Positions 7,428-14,822 of a DNA stretch of 15,884 bases are shown here, one piece after another (the first letter of the stretch is position 1; each line of letters begins with the position of its first letter). A program made the position numbers and the translations under genes. Under the pieces are notes generated by a model. The model had not been told where the DNA came from, did not search any database, and saw only the letters and a program-made list of their open reading frames with translations. The DNA comes from DATJBC01 sp035515515 (GTDB taxonomy: Bacteria > Actinomycetota > Acidimicrobiia > Acidimicrobiales > UBA8190), in assembly GCA_035515515.1 (NCBI GenBank), contig DATJBC010000238.1:1-15884 (forward strand), read 5' to 3'.

Positions 7428-8648
7428 TCACACGGTTTGTCGGGCCTGCGCCGGTTCCGACGCAGTGGTCATGAGGGAGTCGGCCAGGGCATCCACGCTC
7501 TTGGCGAACTTCGAACGCGGGGCGCTCGTCACCACGGGCACGCCGCGGTTGACCGACTCCGCCACCACGATGTCGCTGGGCAGGGCGGCGTCCACCTTGA
7601 GCTGCAGCGCCCGCTCGGCGTCCGCCTCGGTCAGGCCCACCCGGGTGTTGGCCCGGTTGAGCACGAACTTCACCCGCGAGAAGGGGATGCCCAGCACGCG
7701 CATCGACTGGAGCCCGATGCGGGCGCTCTTGAGGCTCATGACGTCCAGGCCGGCCATGGCCAGGATGTCGTCCGAGGACTCGAGGGCGGCCAGGGTGACG
7801 TCGGCGAAGTTGGCCGAGGTGTCCACCACCACGAAGGCGGCCCGCTCGCGCAGGATGTTGAGGATCCGGCACAGGTCGGCCCGGCCGATCTGGTCGGCCG
7901 AGCTGGGCTCGGTCGGGGCGGCCAGCACGAGCAGGCCGCTGGCGGGGTGGCGCAGCAGCAGGTTCTCGAGCATCGACCCGTCCAGGCGCTCCCCGGCCTG
8001 CACGGCCTCCACGATGGTGTGGGTGGGCTGGAGCTGGAGCATGAGGGCCACGTCGCCGAACTGCAGATCGGCGTCCACGAGCACCACGGGCTGGATGGTC
8101 CGCTTGGCCAGGGCGACGGCGAGGTTGACGGCGAGCACCGACTTGCCCGTGCCGCCCTTGGTGCAGAAGACGGTCACCACCCGCCCGGGCGTCGCCGCGC
8201 CCTGCGCCGGCGCCGGCGGGGGCGTGGCGCTCGGCGCCCGCGACACCACGCGCGACGAGGCCCGCGTGATGGCGTCGAGGAGCTCGTCGTCCTCGGCCGA
8301 CACCGCCACGACGTCGTCGACCCCGGCCCGCAGCGCCTGCTGGAGGACGGCGGCGGTGAGCTCGTACACCACCATGATGGCGCAGCACCCGGGGCGGAAG
8401 GCGAGCAACCCCGAGACCTTGCCGATCACGGCGTCGGGCGCCTCCGACGGTCCGAAGACCACGACGCCCGGCCGCGCGGGGCCGATGGAGTCGGTGAAGG
8501 CCGACAGCGAGTCGTAGTCCTGGACCCCGCTGTCGAGCGCCCGGACGTGGTCGGTGAGGACACCCCGGACGACCTCGTCCGGGTCGACCACACCGATGAC
8601 GACCTCGCCATCGCTCGCCGGCGCCGTGTGCACCAGTGCGTCGCTCAT
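7428..8648 (-). CDS. tadZ: Tad pilus localisation ATPase TadZ/CpaE, MinD/ParA family
   Basis: A 406-residue protein with an N-terminal receiver-like domain (about 15-130), a Pro/Ala linker (140-155) and a MinD/ParA-type ATPase. The deviant Walker A is CTKGGTGKSVLAVN (162-175), followed by the VDADLQFGD (191-199) switch region. The family places the Tad machine at its site in the cell. The receiver-like domain keeps acidic residues near the start (VVDPDE), but the place of the phosphoacceptor reads VVVFGPSEAP with no Asp, so it is probably a pseudo-receiver. The gene starts at ATG 8648, three bases after the cpaB stop, and leads directly into tadA, as in other Tad operons. Confidence 0.95.
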   Translation of the reverse strand: MSDALVHTAPASDGEVVIGVVDPDEVVRGVLTDHVRALDSGVQDYDSLSAFTDSIGPARPGVVVFGPSEAPDAVIGKVSGLLAFRPGCCAIMVVYELTAAVLQQALRAGVDDVVAVSAEDDELLDAITRASSRVVSRAPSATPPPAPAQGAATPGRVVTVFCTKGGTGKSVLAVNLAVALAKRTIQPVVLVDADLQFGDVALMLQLQPTHTIVEAVQAGERLDGSMLENLLLRHPASGLLVLAAPTEPSSADQIGRADLCRILNILRERAAFVVVDTSANFADVTLAALESSDDILAMAGLDVMSLKSARIGLQSMRVLGIPFSRVKFVLNRANTRVGLTEADAERALQLKVDAALPSDIVVAESVNRGVPVVTSAPRSKFAKSVDALADSLMTTASEPAQARQTV

Positions 8649-8651
8649 GGC

Positions 8652-9401
8652 TCAGCTCGCCTTCTGGGCGCCGTTGAGGATGTTCGACGGGGTGACGGCC
8701 GGGATCGACACCACGGGGTTGCCCGGCGGCACGAGCAGCATGTAGATGCCCATGGCCTGCTGCTGGGCCAGCGCGATGCGAGCGGCGTCGGTGGGGTCGA
8801 CCTCGAAGGTGAAGAGGCCGCTGGTGTTCGTCGTGCTGGACGTCGTCTGGGCCGACTGGGCGCTGGTGTTGGTGTTGGCCGTGGTGCTCTGGCCGATGGC
8901 GATCACCGGGACGTTCTGGAGCAGCGAGCTCTCGGTGCTGTTGAGGTTGATCAGCAGGTCGACGTGGTCACCGGGCACGGGGAGGTTCCCCACGCCGTGC
9001 ACCTGGTCGACCGACACCGTGATAGCCACGTCGCCGGCCTGGATGGTCTGCGAGAAGGTGTTCGCCGCGGCGGTGGCGCTCCCGAACATCGAGGACACCA
9101 CGACCTGGCCGACCGAGAAGGGCGCCACGGCCTCCCTGGTCGAGATCGAGCTCAGGTTGGTCACCGCCGAGGACGGACGGAACTCCGCGGGGACCTTCTT
9201 CTCGGCGATGTAGCCGCCGTTCACGGCGTCGGATCCCGTCATGGCCCGGGGGATCGCCTTGGTGATGACGTACGCCGGCACGAGCTTGGCGTTGTGGTAG
9301 GCGTTCTGCTGGGCGTTGTTCAGGAAGACGTAGCTCAGCACCGAGGCCACCACACCGACGGCGACGGCCACGGCAACGACGACCGTGCGCTTGGGTGTCA
9401 T
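8652..9401 (-). CDS. cpaB: Tad pilus assembly protein CpaB/RcpC, copy 1
   Basis: A 249-residue CpaB/RcpC-type protein. It has a short N-terminal membrane anchor (about 6-27), a SAF-like region (about 41-105) with SVGQVVVSSMFG, and an RcpC-like beta domain (about 120-235) containing QAGDVAITVSVD and the hallmark PGDHVDLLINL (143-153). A Ser/Thr-rich insertion follows VIAIGQ (about 165-190). It should face the outside of the membrane. The ATG at 9401 is preceded by AGGGGGAA with five bases of spacing (9407-9414), a strong ribosome site that decides the start; the frame stays open upstream by chance. This is the first gene of the leftward Tad arm. It is clearly paralogous to the rightward gene at 9747, sharing NAKLV near residue 38 and the PGDHVD motif. 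Confidence 0.93.
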   Translation of the reverse strand: MTPKRTVVVAVAVAVGVVASVLSYVFLNNAQQNAYHNAKLVPAYVITKAIPRAMTGSDAVNGGYIAEKKVPAEFRPSSAVTNLSSISTREAVAPFSVGQVVVSSMFGSATAAANTFSQTIQAGDVAITVSVDQVHGVGNLPVPGDHVDLLINLNSTESSLLQNVPVIAIGQSTTANTNTSAQSAQTTSSTTNTSGLFTFEVDPTDAARIALAQQQAMGIYMLLVPPGNPVVSIPAVTPSNILNGAQKAS

Positions 9402-9746
9402 CTGGGTTCCCCCTGTTCCTTTGGCGAGTCTGCGCCGAGCCGACGCGTGCGGGGTGCACTGAGCCCGGGCGGCATCCACCCGACGATGGGTGATCGACGG
9501 CCAGTGTGCGCGACCCCGGTGTGCCTTGACAATGACCTCGGGGCCAAATGAGTCGCAGGTCCTACTCACGATTTTCCGCCCCTGGCCTGGGCACTTTTGG
9601 GTCACTCGACCTATGGCCTCCCCGACGGGCGGACCGGGATACTTCCTCTTGGACGCGGGTCGCGCCCGAGCCCTGCCGGCTCCGGCGTGGGGCACCGAGG
9701 TGCCGTGACCCTCGAGCGATCGCACGAGATAGAGACGGAGAAGGCC
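9402..9746. promoter_or_regulatory. Divergent control region between the two cpaB genes
   Basis: These 345 bases separate two divergent operons, so at least one promoter on each strand is expected here. The stretch 9526-9575 is AT-rich relative to its surroundings and holds a perfect TTGACA (9526-9531) on the plus strand. I could not find a convincing -10 element 16-18 bases downstream (TGAGTC is poor). A short inverted repeat, GGTC-ACTC-GACC (near 9599-9612), and three small hairpins (9656-9704) follow. No supported coding sequence, RNA gene or recognised riboswitch core is visible. Confidence 0.5.
9656..9704 (+). other. Cluster of three short hairpins in the leader of cpaB copy 2
   Basis: Three small inverted repeats follow one another: CGGG-TCGCG-CCCG (9656-9668), GCCGG-CT-CCGGC (9675-9686) and GGCAC-CGAG-GTGCC (9691-9704). 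The last would hide the GAGG that could serve a GTG start at 9705. The cluster ends about 40 bases before the preferred TTG start at 9747. Short hairpins are common by chance in DNA this rich in GC, so function is uncertain. Confidence 0.3.
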
Positions 9747-10571
9747 TTGCCCAGCAGAGGTGTCACGGTTGTCGTCGCCGTCGCGCTGGGTGTCGTGGCC
9801 GCCGTGGCCTCCTACAGCGCCGTGCAGTCGGCGCCGCGCAAGGCCTTCAACCACGCCAAGCTCGTCACCGTCTACGTCGTCAACGGCTCGGTGCCGCGCC
9901 AGGAGAGCGTGGCCAGCGCCTACTCGCAAGGGCTCATCTCCAGGGCCCTCATCCCGACGCAGTACGTGCCGTCGGGCGCCGTGCGGAACCTGTCCGCCGT
10001 GGGTGACCGGGTGGCCGGCACCGAGCTCGTCTCGGGTCAGGTCCTCGTGGGCGGGATGCTCGTGTCGGCCGCCGACAACCCCGGTCAAGCGGCCGACGCC
10101 GTGCCCGCCGGCGACGTGGCGGTGTCGGTGTCGGTGGACCCCGCCGCCGCCGTGGGCGGGGCGGTGCAGCCCGGCGACCACGTCGACATCCTGGTGGACT
10201 CGGCCGGCACCCAGGAGACCTACCTCTTCCAGTCGGTGCCGGTGCTGGCGGTGGGCACCAAGCTCGTGCCCACGCCGGGGACCACCCCCAACGTGAAGGC
10301 GGCCGACGTCATCACCTTCGCCCTCCCGCCGGCCGAGGCGGCCCACATCCCCCCGACCAAGAGCGACGGCGGCCCCATCACCCAGGGCGTGTACCTCGCC
10401 CTCGAGAGCCCGGGCAACACGCCCACCTCGGTCACCACGGTCAACGTGTCGCAGCTCATCCCCGGCGCGAGCTCGTCGGCCGCCGTCCCGGCGGGCACGG
10501 GCACATCCGGCCCGCGGTCGCCCACGACCACCGTCCCGAAGGGGCCACAGCACTATGAACCGACGCCCTGA
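9747..10571 (+). CDS. cpaB: Tad pilus assembly protein CpaB/RcpC, copy 2
   Basis: A 274-residue second CpaB/RcpC protein at the head of the rightward arm. It has a membrane anchor (about 6-25), a SAF-like region (about 40-110) with LVSGQVLVGGMLVS, and an RcpC-like domain with PAGDVAVSVSVD and QPGDHVDILVDS. The C-terminal tail is rich in Ser, Thr and Pro. The chosen start is TTG at 9747. GGAG (9737-9740) lies six bases upstream, and the protein then aligns with copy 1 from its first residues. The frame is open upstream; a GTG at 9705 with GAGG before it is an alternative, but it would add codons rare for this genome (ATA, CGA). The end overlaps tadE by 17 bases. The two copies are diverged paralogues, so they may form a hetero-oligomer or serve different conditions. 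Confidence 0.91.
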   Translation: MPSRGVTVVVAVALGVVAAVASYSAVQSAPRKAFNHAKLVTVYVVNGSVPRQESVASAYSQGLISRALIPTQYVPSGAVRNLSAVGDRVAGTELVSGQVLVGGMLVSAADNPGQAADAVPAGDVAVSVSVDPAAAVGGAVQPGDHVDILVDSAGTQETYLFQSVPVLAVGTKLVPTPGTTPNVKAADVITFALPPAEAAHIPPTKSDGGPITQGVYLALESPGNTPTSVTTVNVSQLIPGASSSAAVPAGTGTSGPRSPTTTVPKGPQHYEPTP

Positions 10572-11055
10572 CCTGCGCAGCTCCGCGGCGTCACGGCCCG
10601 GTGCAACCGGGGCGGGGCCTCGTCGCGGCCGTGGCCGCGACGAGGGAGGTCAGGCCATCGTCGAGCTGGCCCTCGCCCTGCCCATCCTGGCGCTGCTCCT
10701 GGGCGTGGCGTTCAACGGATGGAACGGCATGCAGCTGTCGGTGCGCCTCACCAGCGCCGCCCGAGCCGGGGCGATCCAGGCGGCCAACGACCTGGGGACC
10801 AACCCCACCGACACGCAGACGGCGTGGAACGACGCCGTGACCGCCGTCAACGAGGAAGAGGGCGTCAACACCCTCTATCAGAACGTCAACGCGGCAGCCA
10901 ACGACTACGTGACCCTGTCGACGTCGACCGAATCGGTCTCGGGGGGCATCACGATGCACGTCGTGACCATCACCATCCGCGAGACGACGTCCTCCCTCGT
11001 CCCCGTCGTGGCCAGCTTCCCGGTCACCGCGCACGCCACAGCGAGGTATTCATGA
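10555..11055 (+). CDS. tadE: TadE-like pseudopilin
   Basis: A 166-residue TadE-family protein. A basic leader of about 32 residues is followed by the TadE signature GGQAIVELALALPILALLLG (31-50), which is also the only membrane helix, and an extracytoplasmic C-terminal domain. Cleavage after G32 would leave Glu at position +5 (E37), the pattern recognised by the Tad prepilin peptidase in related pseudopilins; cleavage here is inferred, not shown. The ATG at 10555 lies inside the end of cpaB copy 2 (17-base overlap), with GAAGGGG about nine bases upstream. The stop overlaps the next start as ATGA. The protein probably acts as a minor pilin or assembly factor. Confidence 0.9.
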   Translation: MNRRPDLRSSAASRPGATGAGPRRGRGRDEGGQAIVELALALPILALLLGVAFNGWNGMQLSVRLTSAARAGAIQAANDLGTNPTDTQTAWNDAVTAVNEEEGVNTLYQNVNAAANDYVTLSTSTESVSGGITMHVVTITIRETTSSLVPVVASFPVTAHATARYS

Positions 11056-12995
11056 GACGGACCGTCCGCCCCCACGGAGACCGCGAGGAGGGTGCCGTCC
11101 TCATCATCGTGGCCATCGCCCTGGTGGTCCTGGTGGGAATCACGGCGCTGGCCATCGACGGCAGCTACGGCTTCGTCCAGAACCGCCGCGCCCAGAACGC
11201 CACCGACTTCGCTGCCTTCGCCGCTTCCCAGCAACTGGTGTCGTCGGAATTCTGCGACGGCACCGAACAGCCCTCGACAGCCCAGATCGCGGCGATCGTC
11301 GACGAGATGGTCCAGAGGAACGTCGGCACGGGCGTCAACTGGACCGCCGAGTTCCTGGCCAAGAACGGCCAGCCCATCCTGAAGGGGAACGGACAGCCGT
11401 ACGCCTTCACGACCAGCAACGACTCGGGCTCCCCGCCGCCCGGGGCCTGCGGCGTGACGGTGTCCGCCAACCCCGTCTGGGATCCGTTCTTCGCCGGCAT
11501 CCTCGGGATCCACAAGCTGGCCGGCACCGCCTCGGGATCGGTGTCACAGTCCAGCAAGGGCAACCCGATCGGGATCGTCGCCCTCAACAAGGTGGGGCCC
11601 CACGAGATCCTCGGCGGCGGCACCGGGACGTTCATCGTGTCCGGCGACATCATCGTCAACAGCGACGTGACCAAGCAGCCGTGGACGTCCTCCAGCGCGG
11701 GCTGGGAGTGGGACGACGCCATCGACGCCAAGTCCGACAGCGACCTGTACGTGTACGGCACCATCCACACCATCAGCGGCACGTACAACAACGAGCCGCT
11801 GTGGCCGCTCGACACCTGCTTCCAGGGGGCTGGCATCGTCGGCAAGGGCAACCCGACCACGGCCAGCCCCGCCTACCAGAGCGGCGATCCGGGGGCCCAG
11901 CTCCCCGCGTACAACCCGGCGTGCACCGAAGGGAGCGTGCAGCTCGGGTACGACGCCATCGACCCGACCATCTCGCAGATCGAGGACCCGCTGTCAGGCT
12001 CGGGGGCGCCGCCCGACCCGCTCAGCGCGAGCAGCGTCGCCTGCCCGGGCATGAACCTCCAGACCATCACGAGCGTCTCGCCGTCGGCCACCGTGCTGTT
12101 GCCCGGCGAGTACACGAACCCGGTCGTGCTCACCGGCTCGGCCACCTTCGAGGACTGCTCGGGCTATCCCGGTGAAGGGGCCTACCCCGGGATCTACCGT
12201 TTCGACCAGGGTCTGTACATCGACCCGCAGTCGTCGACCGACACGGTGAGCGGTTCGAACATCGTCATCTCCACCAAGAACCCCTACCCCTTGGCGGGCA
12301 ACGTGCCCGGGACCCTCAGCGGCTCGACGTTCACCGCCACCGGGGCGGGCAACGGGGCGCCGTGCCTGCCCCCCGGGACGCTGACGAGCGCCGCCAGCGG
12401 GTGGGGGACGCCCATGGCCGAGGACTCCGCCACGGCGTGCAGCGGCACCAACAACTCGCTGTACGGCGTGGTGGCGTACCACGACACGCCGGTCCCCTCC
12501 GTCGACAGCGGGCTGACCGGGACGGGCAACAACTTCTCGCTCATCATCGGCGGCGCGTCGGGCGCCCAGGTGAGCCTGACGGGTCCCACCACCGGCCCCT
12601 ACGCCGGCACCGACGGCACCCCGGGCATGGTCCTGTACCAGGAGCCCACCACCCAGGCCAACTACGGCTTCAACGCCGAGAGCGGGGACGCGGCGACGAT
12701 CACGATCACCGGCGTGGTCTACAACGCGTCGCTGTCGAGCTACGGCGCGAACGCCCCCCAGGACTACTGGGACGGGAACGGCGGCGGCATCCCCTTCTAC
12801 GCGGGTGGCACCCTGCAGACGGGGTTCGGCGCGGGGTGGGCGGCCGGCTCGGGCCCCGCCCAGTCCGGCGGCTCGTTCACCATCAACGGCACCGCCATCG
12901 TCGACGACTTCAACACCGACGGTGGCACCACCATCACGATCCTGGGCCAGCCCTACACCCTGCCGGGTGGCGGCGGGCTGTCCCTCATCGGATGA
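11052..12995 (+). CDS. tadG: Large TadG-like protein with beta-rich ectodomain
   Basis: A 647-residue protein that begins with the TadG-type N terminus: REEGAVLIIVAIAL leads into a membrane helix (about 14-35), followed by AIDGSYGFVQNRRAQNATDF (33-52). The remaining 590 or so residues are rich in Gly, Ser, Thr and Asn. Repeated beta-strand patterns such as GTFIVSGDIIVNSD, LLPGEYTNPVVLTGSATF and GSFTINGTAIVDDF suggest a beta-helix or similar extended fold. Eight cysteines, all C-terminal to the membrane helix, could form disulfides outside the cell. There is no Glu at +5 of the hydrophobic segment, unlike the two TadE proteins. No von Willebrand A motif is obvious. The start ATG overlaps the tadE stop, and the gene end overlaps the next start in the same way. 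A role as a surface-exposed or tip component is plausible but unproven. Confidence 0.88.
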   Translation: MRRTVRPHGDREEGAVLIIVAIALVVLVGITALAIDGSYGFVQNRRAQNATDFAAFAASQQLVSSEFCDGTEQPSTAQIAAIVDEMVQRNVGTGVNWTAEFLAKNGQPILKGNGQPYAFTTSNDSGSPPPGACGVTVSANPVWDPFFAGILGIHKLAGTASGSVSQSSKGNPIGIVALNKVGPHEILGGGTGTFIVSGDIIVNSDVTKQPWTSSSAGWEWDDAIDAKSDSDLYVYGTIHTISGTYNNEPLWPLDTCFQGAGIVGKGNPTTASPAYQSGDPGAQLPAYNPACTEGSVQLGYDAIDPTISQIEDPLSGSGAPPDPLSASSVACPGMNLQTITSVSPSATVLLPGEYTNPVVLTGSATFEDCSGYPGEGAYPGIYRFDQGLYIDPQSSTDTVSGSNIVISTKNPYPLAGNVPGTLSGSTFTATGAGNGAPCLPPGTLTSAASGWGTPMAEDSATACSGTNNSLYGVVAYHDTPVPSVDSGLTGTGNNFSLIIGGASGAQVSLTGPTTGPYAGTDGTPGMVLYQEPTTQANYGFNAESGDAATITITGVVYNASLSSYGANAPQDYWDGNGGGIPFYAGGTLQTGFGAGWAAGSGPAQSGGSFTINGTAIVDDFNTDGGTTITILGQPYTLPGGGGLSLIG

Positions 12996-13513
12996 TGCGC
13001 GCCCGCGCCCGGTCGCGCCGCGGCGGCGAGGCCGGGGCCACCCTGGTCGAGTTCGTGCTCGTGGCGCCGGTGCTGTTCCTCATGCTCTTCGGGCTCATCG
13101 CCGGCTGCTACTTCGCCTACCAGAACTCGGCCATCCACGACGGGGCCACGGCGGCCGCCCGTACCGCCTCCATCGAGACGTGGCTCGTCAGCTCGGCGCA
13201 CGTGAACCCGTCCAACGGCATGTTCTGCGAGTCCGGCAAGCCGTTCTCCATCGAGAAGTCGGTGGGCCAGGCCGCGCCGCTGCTCACGGTGAACCCGGCG
13301 CCGCTGTGCGCCACGAGCACGTCCGCCACGCAGATGACCCAGACCCCCCAGGTGCCCGGGGACGTGAACATCACCGTGACGTGCGGCGGCACCTGCGCCG
13401 CGCCCACCAGCACCGAGGTGTCGCTCGTCTACGTCACCAAGGGCCTGACCCAGCCCTTCGGGCTCACCTACACCTTGAAGGCGCAGAGCCAGGTACCGAT
13501 CCTTAGCCCCTGA
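12992..13513 (+). CDS. tadE: Second TadE-like pseudopilin
   Basis: A 173-residue TadE-family protein with a short basic leader (MMRARARSRRGGEAG) and the signature GATLVEFVLVAPVLFLMLFG (15-34). Cleavage after G15 would place E20 at +5. One membrane helix (about 17-42) is followed by an extracytoplasmic domain with four cysteines, including a VTCGGTC pair. Its start codon overlaps the tadG stop (ATGATG at 12992), so tadE, tadG and this gene are chained by four-base overlaps. An ATG three bases later is an equally possible start. The 3' end overlaps the convergent glycosyltransferase-like gene by 11 bases. It is probably a minor pseudopilin acting with TadE and TadG. Confidence 0.9.
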   Translation: MMRARARSRRGGEAGATLVEFVLVAPVLFLMLFGLIAGCYFAYQNSAIHDGATAAARTASIETWLVSSAHVNPSNGMFCESGKPFSIEKSVGQAAPLLTVNPAPLCATSTSATQMTQTPQVPGDVNITVTCGGTCAAPTSTEVSLVYVTKGLTQPFGLTYTLKAQSQVPILSP

Positions 13514-14771
13514 CGGGTGCGCCCCGGGCGCGTGACAGCGCCGCGTGGCGGGCAGGGTCCCCGGAGACGGGACCGCGTTCGTAGACGTGACGCAGCCAGG
13601 CCACCGTGCCCGCGGCCACCAGCACGTCGCGGGCGAAGAAGGCGAGCGTCAGGCTCACCGAGAAGGGGTGCGTGGGGATGTAGCCGAACTGGGTGGCCGT
13701 CACCGAATAGGGGAACACCACCACGTTGGCGGCCGAGGCGAGCAGCCAGCTCAGTCGCAGTCGGTACAGCGCCCAGAACGGCATGAGCCACATGAGGTAC
13801 TGCACCGACACGACCTTGCCGCCCAGCACCACGAAGGTGAGCGTGGCGAGGCAGGCGGCCTCGAGCGACAGGCGTCCCCGGAGCTGCTGCCACCACGTCC
13901 ACACGCACGCACCCACCCCGAGCAGCTCGATCCCCGCCGAGAGTGGGGTGGTGATCCCGCTCACGACGTTGGTGCTCCGGAAGCTCTCCGTCCACGTGCT
14001 GCCGCTCGGGTCGACCAGCACCGACAGCCCGGCGGCCATGCTCCCCATCTCGGTGGGACGGTGCAGGTAGTAGTGGACGACGTTGAAGACCGCCCCGCGG
14101 TCGAGGAGGGCGGGGGCGCCGATCGTGACCATCAGCGCGCCGGCCACCCACCACAGGCGCCGCACGGGCAGGCGGCGCTGCAGGCGCCATTCGGCGACGG
14201 CGAAGACCGGCCACAGCGCGGCGGGGAAGAGCTTGAGGGCGCAGCCCACGGCGCTCCACGTCCACGCCGCCGACCACCGGCCCTGGCGGGCGGCCCGCAC
14301 CGACAGGAAGCAGGCCAGCACGGCGAAGAGGTCGTAGCGCCCCGCCAGGACCATCACCGACCCGATGGCCAGGTAGATGATGAGCCGGCCCGCCGCCCTG
14401 GTGTCCCAGCCCGGCAACCCGGACCCCTCGTAGTGGGTGACCAGCGCCACGAGGGCCACGGCCACCACCATGGCGAAGGCCCAGGGATAGGAGATCCCCA
14501 GCAGGAGCGGGGCGACGAACACCGCCAGCGCCGGCGCGGGGTATTCCTGGGGGAAGCGGTGCAAGAGCGGGGACGCCAGCGCGCCGTGCGCGTACTTGGC
14601 GAACTCGGTCACGTCGTAGGGATGGAGCAGTGTGACCGACACATACGCGCTCAGGAACCACAGCACCAGCGCGGGCAGCACCGCACTGCGCCACTGCGAG
14701 CGCACCGTGCCGGCCGCGTCGGCGGCCACCCGCCGCAGCGGTGACGCGCGGGACGGGGCGGCGGGTGCCAT
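13503..14771 (-). CDS. GT87-like polytopic membrane mannosyltransferase candidate
   Basis: A 422-residue membrane protein with about ten hydrophobic segments and the marks of the GT87 (DUF2029) family. These include an early acidic loop, HPYDVTEFAKYAHGAL with D53, then QEYPAP (75-80), GRYDLFAVL (144-152), ALKLFPAALWP (178-188), and the late signature GGKVVSVQYLMWLMPFWAL (317-335). Characterised members transfer mannose from polyprenyl-phosphate-mannose on the outer face of the membrane; the substrate here is unknown. The ATG at 14771 has only a weak ribosome site. The gene lies 51 bases after the HExxE gene on the same strand, so the two may be co-transcribed. It converges on and overlaps the Tad pseudopilin operon, so it need not be part of the pilus system. 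Confidence 0.85.
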   Translation of the reverse strand: MAPAAPSRASPLRRVAADAAGTVRSQWRSAVLPALVLWFLSAYVSVTLLHPYDVTEFAKYAHGALASPLLHRFPQEYPAPALAVFVAPLLLGISYPWAFAMVVAVALVALVTHYEGSGLPGWDTRAAGRLIIYLAIGSVMVLAGRYDLFAVLACFLSVRAARQGRWSAAWTWSAVGCALKLFPAALWPVFAVAEWRLQRRLPVRRLWWVAGALMVTIGAPALLDRGAVFNVVHYYLHRPTEMGSMAAGLSVLVDPSGSTWTESFRSTNVVSGITTPLSAGIELLGVGACVWTWWQQLRGRLSLEAACLATLTFVVLGGKVVSVQYLMWLMPFWALYRLRLSWLLASAANVVVFPYSVTATQFGYIPTHPFSVSLTLAFFARDVLVAAGTVAWLRHVYERGPVSGDPARHAALSRARGAPVRG

Positions 14772-14822
14772 CGGGTCCAGCCCACCACGACCGCAACCCT
14801 TGTGCGGGGATGGGCCTCCGCC

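Noticed and set aside
5049..9551. Long plus-strand frames opposite tadB, tadA, tadZ and cpaB copy 1
   Set aside because: All mirror well-supported Tad genes and show antisense composition. No start with a good ribosome site was seen.
9526..9554. TTGACA as part of a complete sigma-70 promoter for the rightward operon
   Set aside because: The -35 match is perfect, but the bases 16-18 downstream (ATGAGTC) are a poor -10. It is therefore mentioned only within the control region.
9402..9746. Cyclic di-GMP riboswitch ahead of the Tad genes
   Set aside because: The conserved core stretches of the GEMM-type aptamer could not be found on either strand.
9402..9746. A small Flp pilin gene hidden between the divergent operons
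   Set aside because: Short frames here have no hydrophobic segment with a preceding Gly and a Glu at +5, and no ribosome site.
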